64,000 nt of DNA from Pseudomonas cerasi (GTDB taxonomy: Bacteria; Pseudomonadota; Gammaproteobacteria; Pseudomonadales; Pseudomonadaceae). The first letter of the stretch is position 1, and the number at the start of each line of letters is the position of its first letter. A model generated the notes under the pieces. It was not told where the DNA came from, made no database searches, and saw only the letters and a list, made by a program, of their open reading frames with translations. The stretch is from positions 4,373,001 through 4,437,000 of the forward strand of contig NZ_LT222319.1 of assembly GCF_900074915.1 (NCBI RefSeq). Reading direction: 5' to 3'. This document shows, piece by piece, positions 24,573 to 33,801 of the stretch. Position numbers and translations under genes: made by a program.

Positions 24573-26990
24573 ATGAGCGACCAGCAGACAGACTCGCCAG
24601 ACTTGCCCAATGACGCAGACGAGCACGACGTGTCTCTGAGTTCCGACAGCACCTCGCTGGCCTTGCCCGGCCAGAACCTGCCCGATAAGGTTTACATCAT
24701 CCCGATCCACAACCGTCCGTTCTTCCCGGCGCAGGTCCTGCCTGTCATCGTCAATGAAGAGCCGTGGGCCGAAACGCTGGAGCTGGTCAGCAAGTCCGAG
24801 CATCATTCGCTGGCGCTGTTCTTCATGGACACTCCGCAGGAAGATCCGCGCCACTTCAAGACCGACGCACTCCCCGAGTATGGCACTCTGGTCAAGGTTC
24901 ACCACGCCAGTCGCGAAAATGGTCGTTTACAGTTCGTCGCGCAGGGGTTGAGCCGTGTGCGTATCCGTACCTGGCTCAAACATCACCGCCCACCGTACCT
25001 GGCAGAAGTCGAATACCCGCAGCAGCCCAATGAGCCGACCGATGAAGTGAAGGCCTACGGCATGGCCCTGATCAATGCGATCAAGGAACTGCTGCCGCTC
25101 AACCCGCTGTACAGCGAAGAGCTGAAGAATTACCTCAATCGTTTCAGCCCCAACGATCCCTCGCCGCTCACTGACTTCGCCGCCGCGCTGACCTCGGCCA
25201 CCGGCGTCGAACTGCAGGAGGTGCTCGACTGCGTGCCGATGCTCAGGCGCATGGAGAAAGTCCTGCCGATGCTGCGCAAGGAAGTCGAGGTTGCACGCCT
25301 GCAGAAGGAAATCTCTGCCGAAGTGAACCGCAAGATCGGCGAGCATCAGCGGCAGTTCTTCCTCAAGGAACAGCTCAAGGTCATTCAGCAGGAGCTGGGC
25401 CTGAGCAAGGATGATCGCAGCGCCGACATTGAACAGTTCGAGCAGCGCCTCGAAGGCAAGACCTTGCCGCCACAGGCGCGCAAGAAGTTCGACGAAGAAA
25501 TCGGCAAGCTCAAGGTGCTGGAAACCGGCTCGCCCGAATACGCCGTGACGCGCAATTACCTGGATTGGACCAGCTCGCTGCCATGGGGCATCTATGGTGC
25601 CGACAAGCTGGACCTCAAACACGCGCGCAAGGTGCTCGATCAGCACCACGCCGGGCTTGACGACATCAAGGCGCGGATTCTGGAATTCCTCGCCGTCGGT
25701 GCCTACAAGGGTGAAATCAGCGGCTCGATCGTGCTGCTGGTCGGCCCGCCAGGGGTGGGCAAGACCAGTGTCGGGCGCTCGATTGCCGAGTCGCTGGGGC
25801 GGCCGTTCTATCGCCTGAGCGTGGGCGGCATGCGCGACGAGGCCGAAATCAAGGGTCACCGCCGTACCTATATCGGTGCGCAACCGGGCAAGCTGGTGCA
25901 GGCGCTGAAAGACGTTGAAGTCATGAACCCGGTCATCATGCTCGATGAGATCGACAAGATGGGCCAGAGCTATCAGGGCGACCCTGCATCCGCGCTGCTG
26001 GAAACCCTGGACCCGGAACAAAACGTCGAGTTTCTCGATCACTACTTGGACCTGCGTCTGGACCTCTCCAAGGTTCTGTTCGTGTGCACGGCCAACACGC
26101 TGGACTCGATCCCCGGCCCGCTGCTCGACCGGATGGAAGTGATTCGCCTGTCCGGCTATATCACTGAAGAGAAGCTGGCGATTGCCAAACGCCACTTGTG
26201 GCCCAAACAACTGGAGAAAGCAGGCGTTGCCAAAAGCAAGCTGAGCATCAGCGACAGCGCCCTGCGCGCCGTCATCGAAGGCTACGCCCGCGAAGCCGGT
26301 GTGCGGCATCTGGAGAAGCAACTTGGCAAGCTGGTGCGCAAGGCAGTGGTCAAACTGCTGGACGAGCCCGATTCAGTGATCAAGATCGGACCAAAAGACC
26401 TCGAAGCGTCGCTGGGCATGCCCGTATTCCGCAGCGAACAAGTACTGTCCGGCACCGGCGTGATCACCGGCCTGGCGTGGACCAGCATGGGCGGCGCTAC
26501 CCTGCCCATCGAGGCGACGCGCATTCATACGCTCAACCGTGGCTTCAAGCTGACCGGGCAATTGGGCGATGTGATGAAAGAGTCGGCTGAAATTGCCTAC
26601 AGCTACGTCAGCGCCAATCTGTCGAAGTTTGGTGGTGATGCGAAGTTCTTCGATGAGGCGTTCGTGCACGTACATGTTCCCGAAGGTGCCACCCCGAAAG
26701 ACGGTCCGAGTGCGGGTGTGACCATGGCCAGCGCCTTGCTGTCCCTGGCCCGCAACCAGCCGCCGAAAAAAGGTGTCGCCATGACCGGCGAACTGACCCT
26801 GACCGGGCATGTGCTGCCGATCGGCGGCGTGCGGGAAAAAGTCATTGCCGCGCGACGCCAGAAGATCCACGAACTGATCCTGCCGGAACCTAACCGTGGC
26901 AACTTCGAGGAACTGCCGGACTACCTCAAGGAAGGCATTACCGTGCACTTCGCCAAACGCTTTGCGGACGTGGTGAAGGTGTTGTTCTAA
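24573..26990 (+). CDS. lon: ATP-dependent Lon protease (second Lon, AsrA-like)
   Basis: 805 residues. The LON substrate-binding domain lies at ~40-235 and a coiled-coil at ~235-345. The AAA+ module contains Walker A GPPGVGKTS (~390) and Walker B IMLDEIDK (~455). The S16 peptidase domain contains the catalytic Ser in PKDGPSAG (~711) and the Lys in GVREKVIAARR (~754). Synteny with icp, cmoAB and pdxJ matches the P. aeruginosa AsrA locus rather than the clpX-lon-hupB locus. A near-perfect sigma-32 promoter indicates heat-shock induction. Confidence 0.95.
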   Translation: MSDQQTDSPDLPNDADEHDVSLSSDSTSLALPGQNLPDKVYIIPIHNRPFFPAQVLPVIVNEEPWAETLELVSKSEHHSLALFFMDTPQEDPRHFKTDALPEYGTLVKVHHASRENGRLQFVAQGLSRVRIRTWLKHHRPPYLAEVEYPQQPNEPTDEVKAYGMALINAIKELLPLNPLYSEELKNYLNRFSPNDPSPLTDFAAALTSATGVELQEVLDCVPMLRRMEKVLPMLRKEVEVARLQKEISAEVNRKIGEHQRQFFLKEQLKVIQQELGLSKDDRSADIEQFEQRLEGKTLPPQARKKFDEEIGKLKVLETGSPEYAVTRNYLDWTSSLPWGIYGADKLDLKHARKVLDQHHAGLDDIKARILEFLAVGAYKGEISGSIVLLVGPPGVGKTSVGRSIAESLGRPFYRLSVGGMRDEAEIKGHRRTYIGAQPGKLVQALKDVEVMNPVIMLDEIDKMGQSYQGDPASALLETLDPEQNVEFLDHYLDLRLDLSKVLFVCTANTLDSIPGPLLDRMEVIRLSGYITEEKLAIAKRHLWPKQLEKAGVAKSKLSISDSALRAVIEGYAREAGVRHLEKQLGKLVRKAVVKLLDEPDSVIKIGPKDLEASLGMPVFRSEQVLSGTGVITGLAWTSMGGATLPIEATRIHTLNRGFKLTGQLGDVMKESAEIAYSYVSANLSKFGGDAKFFDEAFVHVHVPEGATPKDGPSAGVTMASALLSLARNQPPKKGVAMTGELTLTGHVLPIGGVREKVIAARRQKIHELILPEPNRGNFEELPDYLKEGITVHFAKRFADVVKVLF

Positions 26991-27025
26991 AGATTGATAC
27001 TGCGCAGGTCCTAAGCTGAACGGGC

Positions 27026-27105
27026 ACGAGAGGTGTTCTATCGGGCACCTCTCGTTCCGGCACGCTTCAGCAGTTCTGGACACTCTGCGTCCGATCCAGA
27101 GCGCG
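27026..27105. repeat. Inverted repeat downstream of lon plus interspersed palindromic repeat
   Basis: ACGAGAGGTG (27026-27035) and CACCTCTCGT (27046-27055) form a 10-bp stem with a 10-nt loop 36 bp after the lon stop. There is no T tract, so it may be a weak terminator. It is followed by a copy of the dispersed repeat (GGCACGCTTCAGCA...CTCTGCGTCCGATC). Confidence 0.6.
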
Positions 27106-27178
27106 ACACCGGTCGTACTCCCTCACAAAACTCCGATCAGTTATCCTTGCGCCTCGTATCGCGATACCGGAACTTGCC

Positions 27179-27571
27179 ATGACCCCTGCCCGTTTCATTG
27201 CCCCGCTGAGCCTTGCGCTGCTGACGGCGTGCGCTCAGACGCCGAAAAACATTGTTTCCATCGACACGCAAAGCGACTGCCCGCTGACACTCACGTCCGG
27301 GCAGACGCTGATCCTGACCCTGCCCAGCAACCCCACCACCGGCTTTCGCTGGCTGACCCAGAACCCGGCCCAGAATATTCTGCGCAGCCTGGGGCCTGAG
27401 GTGTATGCCAGCGCCGAGAGCAAGGAGATGGTCGGCGACGGCGGGCAATCGGTCTGGCGCTTCAAGGCCACCGATGCCGGGACCGGCCGGCTGATGATGG
27501 TCTATCAGCAACCCTGGGCACCCGAAGTCGTCCCGGAGCAGACATTCGAGTGCGCCATCAGCGTGAAGTGA
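27179..27571 (+). CDS. Lipoprotein inhibitor of cysteine peptidases (chagasin, family I42)
   Basis: 130 residues with a signal peptide ending LLTACA (lipobox Cys ~19). The three chagasin inhibitory loops are visible in order: NPTTGFRW (~52), VGDGGQ (~88) and QQPW (~112). Family members block papain-like cysteine peptidases by inserting these loops into the active site. The location directly after lon2 matches the P. aeruginosa arrangement. Secretion suggests targets outside the cytoplasm. Confidence 0.88.
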   Translation: MTPARFIAPLSLALLTACAQTPKNIVSIDTQSDCPLTLTSGQTLILTLPSNPTTGFRWLTQNPAQNILRSLGPEVYASAESKEMVGDGGQSVWRFKATDAGTGRLMMVYQQPWAPEVVPEQTFECAISVK

Positions 27572-27671
27572 GGCTTTGCGCACGGCTTGTCCGACAGCAC
27601 GTACTGCACCATGCATCCCGGCAGCAACTTGGCTAGAATGCCGGCTTTTCAAAGCCTTCGCCGGAACCGCC

Positions 27672-28415
27672 GTGAGCAAAGAAACCGACCGCATTTTCGC
27701 CCAGCCGCTGGCCCAGGTGCCTGACTTCGCCTTCAACGAGGACGTGGTGCGGGTATTCCCGGACATGATCAAACGCTCGGTGCCCGGTTATCCGACGATT
27801 GTCGAAAACCTCGGTGTGCTGGCCGCGCAATTTGCGCAGCCAAATACTGTGCTCTATGACCTGGGCAGTTCTCTGGGCGCTGTCACCCAGGCCCTGCGCC
27901 GCCATGTGCGCGGTGAGGGCTGCGAAGTCATTGCGATAGACAACTCCAGCGCCATGGTCGAGCGTTGCCGTGAATACCTCAACGCGCAGAACTCCATGTT
28001 TCAGGAGTTGCTGCCGGTGCAGGTCCTCGAAGGCGACATCCTCGCGCTGGCGTTCAAACCCGCCTCGGTGGTGGCGCTGAACTTCACCCTGCAATTCATT
28101 GCCCCCGAACAGCGTCTGGCATTGCTCGGCCGCATTCGTGATGCGCTGGTGCCCGGCGGTGCGCTGATCCTCTCGGAAAAACTGCGCTTCGACGACCAGC
28201 AGGAACAGGCTCTGCTGACCGACCTGCACATCGCCTTCAAACGCGCCAACGGCTACAGCGACCTGGAAATTGCCCAGAAGCGCAGCGCCATCGAAAACGT
28301 CATGAAACCCGACAGCCTCGAAGAACACCGCCAACGCCTGCTTGCCGCAGGTTTTTCCAAGGTGGTGCCCTGGTTTCAATGCCTTAACTTCACCTCGTTG
28401 ATTGCCCTGCCATGA
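27672..28415 (+). CDS. cmoA: Carboxy-SAM synthase
   Basis: 247 residues starting at GTG 27672 (VSKETDRIFAQPL). Upstream codons are in frame but not conserved-looking. SAM-dependent methyltransferase fold with VLYDLGSSLGAVT (motif I, ~63) and ALNFTLQFI (motif IV). CmoA converts SAM and prephenate to carboxy-SAM, the donor used by CmoB to make cmo5U at position 34 of tRNA. The 4-nt overlap with cmoB indicates translational coupling. Confidence 0.95.
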   Translation: MSKETDRIFAQPLAQVPDFAFNEDVVRVFPDMIKRSVPGYPTIVENLGVLAAQFAQPNTVLYDLGSSLGAVTQALRRHVRGEGCEVIAIDNSSAMVERCREYLNAQNSMFQELLPVQVLEGDILALAFKPASVVALNFTLQFIAPEQRLALLGRIRDALVPGGALILSEKLRFDDQQEQALLTDLHIAFKRANGYSDLEIAQKRSAIENVMKPDSLEEHRQRLLAAGFSKVVPWFQCLNFTSLIALP

Positions 28416-29371
28416 TTGATCTCGCTCCCCTCGTCCGTCGTCTGACGGGAACCCCTCTGGCCGATTGGGCCAATGGCCTGCAGGCCCAGCTCGACACCAA
28501 GATGGCCAAGGGTCACGGTGACCTGCAGCGCTGGCAAAGTGCGCTGGATGCCTTGCCCGACCTGCAGCCCGAGCGAATCGATCTGCTCGACAGTTTTACC
28601 CTGGAAGCCGAGTGCAACGGCGAGATCCGCACCGTCCTGCGCAAGGCACTGCTGGGCCTGTCACCGTGGCGCAAGGGGCCGTTCAATGTGTTCGGCGTGC
28701 ACATCGACACTGAATGGCGCTCGGACTGGAAGTGGTCGAGGGTTTCGCCACACCTGGACCTGAAGGGCAAACGCGTTCTGGATGTCGGCTGCGGCAACGG
28801 TTATTACCAGTGGCGCATGCTTGGCGCCGGGGCCGACAGCGTGATCGGGGTCGACCCCAACTGGCTGTTTTTCTGTCAGTTTCAGGCCATGCAGCGCTAT
28901 CTGCCTGACCTGCCCGCCTGGCACCTGCCGTTCGCGCTGGAAGATTTGCCCGCCAATCTTGAAGGCTTCGACACAGTGTTCTCGATGGGCGTGCTGTATC
29001 ACCGCAAATCCCCCATCGACCACCTGCTGGCCTTGAAAGACTGCCTGGTAAAAGGCGGCGAGCTGGTGATGGAAACCCTGGTAGTGCCGGGCGATGTCCA
29101 TCAAGTGCTGGTCCCGGAAGATCGTTATGCGCAGATGCGCAACGTCTGGTTCCTGCCTTCAGTCCCCGCGCTGGAGTTGTGGATGCGCCGTGCCGGCTTC
29201 ACCGATGTGCGTTGCGTCGACGTCAGCCACACAACGGTCGACGAACAGCGCAGCACCGAGTGGATGCGCTTCCAGTCCCTGAGCGACTATCTGGACCCCA
29301 CCGATCACAGCAAGACTATCGAGGGCCTGCCTGCCCCCATGCGTGCGGTGATCGTGGGGCGCAAACCTTGA
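28412..29371 (+). CDS. cmoB: tRNA U34 carboxymethyltransferase
   Basis: 319 residues, the normal CmoB length. It has the SAM/carboxy-SAM site VLDVGCGNGYYQWRM (~124) and the C-terminal YRKSPIDHL block. It transfers the carboxymethyl group from carboxy-SAM to ho5U34 of tRNAs. It is the last conserved gene before the AT-rich island. Confidence 0.96.
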   Translation: MIDLAPLVRRLTGTPLADWANGLQAQLDTKMAKGHGDLQRWQSALDALPDLQPERIDLLDSFTLEAECNGEIRTVLRKALLGLSPWRKGPFNVFGVHIDTEWRSDWKWSRVSPHLDLKGKRVLDVGCGNGYYQWRMLGAGADSVIGVDPNWLFFCQFQAMQRYLPDLPAWHLPFALEDLPANLEGFDTVFSMGVLYHRKSPIDHLLALKDCLVKGGELVMETLVVPGDVHQVLVPEDRYAQMRNVWFLPSVPALELWMRRAGFTDVRCVDVSHTTVDEQRSTEWMRFQSLSDYLDPTDHSKTIEGLPAPMRAVIVGRKP

Positions 29372-29523
29372 ACAGCAGCCGTATCTGTAGTAGATATAGA
29401 TAGCATATAGATATCACTTGATAACATGTTTTGACTTTATTGTACTGCTGAAGCACAAGCCAATAATGTATAGCCTGCTACAGGCTACAAAAGAAAACTC
29501 AATTCGAAGCAAGGAGAGCTTAC

Positions 29524-31598
29524 TTGAATTACAACCACTCGCGCGCCCTAGAATTACTCCGCACTGGCTCGAACAACCCGAACGCTCAATTTCGCGATGG
29601 TCAAAAGGAGGCGATTCAAGGCATTGTGGACGGCCATAATAGATTGCTTGTAGTGCAAAAAACAGGATGGGGGAAAAGTTTTGTATATTTCATCGCAGCT
29701 AAGATTTTACGTGAGCAGGGGCACGGGCCAGCTATATTGATCTCCCCTCTGTTGTCTCTAATGAGAAACCAGACCTTGGCTGCAACTCGAATGGGTGTAA
29801 AAGCCGCGCACATCAATTCAGATAACGAAGACGAATGGATGCTCGTCGAGCAATCGATAAAAACAGACGATATTGATGTTTTAATTATTTCCCCAGAGCG
29901 ACTTGCCAATAGTCGATTCCGCGAAAAATCGCTGGCACAGCTAGCCTCAAATATCTCTCTCTTAGTTGTGGACGAAGCACATTGCATTTCCGACTGGGGG
30001 CATGATTTTAGGCCGCATTATAGACTGCTTGAAAGAACGATAAAAAACTGCCTCAGAACATGAAAGTATTGGCAACAACGGCCACCGCAAACAACAGAGT
30101 GATCGACGATCTCACTCATGTGTTAGGCCCTGACATTGAAGTATCAAGGGGCGACTTGAACCGTGCCTCACTGACGCTACAAACGCTACACATACCTAAC
30201 CAAGCACTGCGCATGGCCTGGATTGCAGATCATCTGAACTATTTGAAAGGCAGTGGAATCATATATGCACTCACGGTCCGCGACGCAGAGGAGCTTACCC
30301 GCTGGCTAAAGCACAAAGGCTTCACCGTTGAGGCATATACTGGGCAAACGGAGGACCGGGCAGCCATTGAAAAAAATCTTGATGACAATGTTTTGAAAGC
30401 CGTCGTTGCCACTACAGCATTGGGAATGGGCTACGACAAACCCGATCTTTCATTCGTCATACACTATCAAATGCCCAGCTCAGTGGTGGCCTATTATCAA
30501 CAAGTAGGGCGAGCTGGTCGAGCGTTGCCAAGTGCCTATGGTATTTTACTTTTCGGTGACGAAGAAAAAAGTGTAAATAATTTCTTTATCGATAATGCCT
30601 TCCCTTCTCCCGAGCTGGTAGAGAGTATATTAAAGGCCTTGGCGGATCATCCGGAAGGCTTGACGCTCCCCTCGTTGATGAAATGTTTGAATTTCGGAAA
30701 AGGCCGAATTGATCAAGCACTCAAGCTGATGGCTTTGGAACTCCCCACGCCTGTTGTGTACGAGAGTTCCAGATGGCAGCTCACTTCTTCAGAGCTGAAT
30801 CCCGACTTTTGGGAACGCGCAGAGAGAATGACATCTCTGCGCCAGCAAGAACTTCAACAAATGAAGGACTATTGTAAACTTCCATTTGGACGGCACATGC
30901 AGTTTTTGATAGAGGCGCTGGATGGCGATCCCCGATCCGTATCACCCCCTACACTCAAACCTTTTGCTGCGGCCGTCAGCAAGCAAGCCGAACAAGAGGC
31001 ACATGACTTCTTGTGCCGATCAAATTTACCCATTGATCCCCGGAAAATGTGGCCTGCCGGCGTGATGCCTTACTACCAGACAAGCGGTAGAATCACCCCA
31101 GCTCATCAAGCACAACAGGGGCGAGCACTCTGCGTATGGGGTGACTCTGGATGGGGTGCCCAAGTCAGAAAAGGCCGGTATGTCAGCCAGTCTTTCGACG
31201 ATGAGCTCGTGGAAGCTTGCGTAAAAATGTTTAACGCATGGAATCCCCAACCGGCCCCGACATGGGTGACTGCTATCCCGTCTCTTCGGCACCCTGATCT
31301 AGTTCCTGAGTTTGCTCGCCGCATCGCCCGCAGACTCGGGTTGTCGTTTCATGAGGTTCTGAAAAAAACCGAGCATCGGCAAGAACAAAAAGCCATGGCC
31401 AACTCAACGCAACAGGCTTTGAACGTCGATGGGTCGATGGCACTGATAACTGATAAAATCCCGACTGGCCCTGTATTGCTGATAGATGATATCGTCAACT
31501 CACGTTGGACCTTCACCACCGCCGCTTGGCTTCTGCGAAAAAGCGGAGGTGGCGAGGTATGGCCATTAGCACTTGCCTTTAGCGGACACCAAGAATGA
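29524..31598 (+). CDS. RecQ-like helicase fused to a ComF-like phosphoribosyltransferase, joined by a -1 frame change
   Basis: The start is TTG 29524 with AAGGAG 7 nt upstream. The first frame carries motif I TGWGKS (~48) and DEAH (~146) and stops at 30061-30063. The second frame starts with motif III (ATTATAN) and continues through GRAGR (motif VI) to a C-terminal PRTase domain with the PRPP loop VLLIDDIVNSRWT. Joining at 30048 gives ~691 residues with a continuous helicase core (...TIKN-LPQNMKVLATTATA). The break is at an A_AAA_AAC heptamer. The second frame also has an ATG at 30060 overlapping the first stop (ATGA), so separate coupled translation is conceivable. It overlaps the dprA start by 4 nt. 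Confidence 0.85.
30042..30048 (+). other. In-phase A_AAA_AAC slippery heptamer in the helicase gene
   Basis: The zero-frame codons are ATA AAA AAC TGC. The A at 30042 with AAA (30043-30045) and AAC (30046-30048) forms the X_XXY_YYZ heptamer in the correct phase for -1 slippage. The next -1 codon is CTG at 30048, and the zero-frame stop follows 12 nt after the heptamer. Confidence 0.55.
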
Positions 31599-32940
31599 CG
31601 CCGGACCTGTCTCCGAATACTCAAGCTATATTACTACTGACGGCACCATTGATTATTGGAAATACTCCTTCCAGGGACCTGCTCTCGCCGGCAGAATATA
31701 AACGTTTAGCGGTGCACCTTAGGCAGATGCATCGGCAACCGTCGGACTTAATGGCCGCGAATGGATCCACATTGATTTCTGCCTGTCAGACAGTCGTTGA
31801 CGAAGCGAGACTCAGAAAGCTACTTAACAGGGGTTTTTTGTTAAGTCAGGTTGTTGAACACTGGCAGTCACGTGGAATCTGGGTCATTAGCCGGGCAGAC
31901 AGTGTTTATCCGAGGCGACTGAAAGCAAGGCTAAAAGAAAATGCTCCAGCTATTTTATATGGATGCGGCAACGTCGAACTATTTGAATCAGGCGGGCTGG
32001 CCGTCGTAGGTCCCCGCGATGTCACTCATGACCTGATAGAGTACTCGACTACTGTTGGTCAGCTGGCCGCGCGCGCATCTATCCCTATTATCTCTGGGGG
32101 GGCAAAGGGCGTAGACCGCGCAGCCATGGATGGGTCATTGCATGAAAATGGGTACGCATGTGAAGTAATGGCCGAGCGTCTGGATCGGGGAGCGCTCGAT
32201 CGCAATAATCGTTCTTATATAATGAGTGGACAGCTCGTTCTTGTATCTGCCTATGACCCAGGCTCGGTTTTCAGCGTTGGGCATGCGATGCAACGAAACA
32301 AACTCATTTATGCCCTTTCGGATGCTTCGCTTGTAGTCAATGCAGAAGTTAATAGAGGAGGTACATGGTCTGGCGCGGTAGAGCAATTGGACAAACTTAA
32401 ATTAGTTAAAGTCTACGTACGATCAACAGGCACCCCCTCAGAAGCGCTAGACTTGTTGACAGAGAAGGGCGCACTTGCGTGGCCAAACCCAAAAACAAGA
32501 TCAGACTTCAAAGATATGTTTGAACATCCCGCAAGCGTTATAGGGGAAAAACAAGACTTGCTGTCTTTAGCCAACGATAACGTGGACACGAGCCTTTCCG
32601 ACAGTCTGTCATCACAGACGGCAATAAACGAAGCACCACCTGCTGAATATATTCCTCTAGAAACTGGCGCACCTGTACCTGCGGCAAAAAAAGAAAGCCC
32701 AGAAAGAAAACACAAAAAAAACCTTCACTCAGCCCAGCGGAGGCTTTATTAAAAACAGTGCATGAAGTATTAGAAGATATTTTGAAACACCCAATGAAAG
32801 AAGAAGAAATAGCCTCCATTCTTGAAGTATCGATTACGCAGACCCGAATCTGGCTAAAACGCTTGTTGGAAGAAGGTCGCATAGAGAAACAAATCAGGCC
32901 TGCACGCTATTTTCTCGCGCCCGAACGCTTATTCGAATAG
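31595..32940 (+). CDS. dprA: DprA/Smf-family DNA-processing protein, C-terminal winged helix in the -1 frame
   Basis: The zero frame (31595-32752, 385 codons) holds the DprA Rossmann domain: LAVVGPRDVTHD (~145), IISGGAKGVDRAAMDG (~167) and EVNRGGTW (~250). A low-complexity Lys/Pro linker follows. In the -1 frame from 32722 the sequence continues PSLSPAEALLKTVHEVLED... to the stop at 32938-32940. This region has a winged-helix pattern (EEEIASILEVSITQTRIWLKRLLEEGRIEKQ) like the C-terminal domain of other DprA proteins. The joined product would be ~448 residues. DprA binds ssDNA and loads RecA in transformation. In this island it may serve another DNA-related role. Confidence 0.82.
32716..32722 (+). 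other. In-phase A_AAA_AAC slippery heptamer in the dprA gene
   Basis: The zero-frame codons are CAC AAA AAA AAC CTT inside an 8-A run (32714-32721). The heptamer 32716-32722 is in the correct phase for -1 slippage to CCT TCA CTC, which opens directly into the winged-helix frame. Without slippage, translation adds 10 codons and stops at 32752. Confidence 0.55.
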
Positions 32941-32995
32941 CGATTAAATCTTTAAATAAAGTAACCCAGAGGCATACCAGGTTACTCGGAAAAAC

Positions 32996-33742
32996 CTAAT
33001 GGGACATCGCAGCCGCCACGATCAACGCTTTCATCTCGGCCACTGCCGCCTTGAAGCCGACGAACAGAGCATGAGCCACTAGCGCGTGGCCGATGTTCAG
33101 TTCGTTGATGCCCTTGATCGCGGCGACCGCTTCGACGTTGTGATAATGCAGGCCGTGACCGGCATTGACGATCAGGCCCTGGGCGAGACCAAACGCTACG
33201 CCGTCGGCGACCCGCTGCAGTTCTTCGGCGACTTCAGTCGGGGTCTGAGCATCGGCATAGCGACCGGTATGCAGTTCGATGGCGGGGGCGCCGACGCGTT
33301 TTGAAGCGGCGATCTGACGCTCGTCGGCGTCGATGAACAGTGAAACCTCGCAGCCAATCTTCGCCAGTCGCTCGACCGCTGCCTTGATCCGCGCTTCCTG
33401 CCCTGCCACGTCCAGACCGCCTTCGGTGGTCAGCTCCTGCCGTGTCTCAGGCACCAGACAGATGTGCGCTGGGCGAATGCGTTCGGCAAAGGCGAGCATT
33501 TCTTCGGTCACGCCCATTTCGAAATTCATGCGGGTCTGCAAGACATCCTTGAGCAGCAGGACATCGCGCTCCTGAATATGGCGGCGGTCTTCACGCAAGT
33601 GAACGGTGATGCCGTCGGCGCCTGCCTCTTCGGCGTCCAGGGCAGCCTTGACCGGGTCCGGGTAACGCGTGCCACGGGCCTGACGCAAGGTGGCTACGTG
33701 GTCGATGTTCACGCCGAGAAGGATGCGAGTGCTTTGGGTCAC
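32996..33742 (-). CDS. pdxJ: Pyridoxine 5'-phosphate synthase
   Basis: 248 residues from GTG 33742 (VTQSTRILLGVNIDHVATLRQARG), with GGAG 6 nt upstream. The conserved N-terminal NIDHVATLRQARGT, the HLREDRRHI block and the C-terminal GHGLHYHN phosphate-binding region are present. It condenses 1-deoxyxylulose 5-phosphate and 3-amino-2-oxopropyl phosphate to form PNP in vitamin B6 synthesis. Last gene of the rnc-era-recO-pdxJ operon. Confidence 0.97.
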   Translation of the reverse strand: MTQSTRILLGVNIDHVATLRQARGTRYPDPVKAALDAEEAGADGITVHLREDRRHIQERDVLLLKDVLQTRMNFEMGVTEEMLAFAERIRPAHICLVPETRQELTTEGGLDVAGQEARIKAAVERLAKIGCEVSLFIDADERQIAASKRVGAPAIELHTGRYADAQTPTEVAEELQRVADGVAFGLAQGLIVNAGHGLHYHNVEAVAAIKGINELNIGHALVAHALFVGFKAAVAEMKALIVAAAMSH

Positions 33743-33801
33743 GGTGGTCTCCAGAAAAATGGGCGAGCTGGTCGAAGCAGGCTGTAGAGAATAAAGCCTG
33801 A

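Larger units (their letters stand above)
29372..32995. other. AT-rich genomic island with helicase-PRTase and DprA genes
   Basis: Between cmoB and pdxJ the base composition and codon use become visibly AT-richer than on either side, with many A runs and AAA/AAT codons. It carries two overlapping genes on the plus strand, plus short AT-rich flanks. No integrase, tRNA or obvious direct-repeat att site is visible at the edges. A 7-bp hairpin (TAGCCTG / CAGGCTA, 29471-29487) lies in the leader, and a weak AGTAACC / GGTTACT hairpin (32960-32986) follows the last gene. Confidence 0.75.

Noticed and set aside
32758..32940. Independent 60-residue winged-helix gene starting at GTG 32758
   Set aside because: No ribosome binding site, and the frame is open further upstream directly to the dprA linker; it reads better as the DprA C-terminal domain in the -1 frame.
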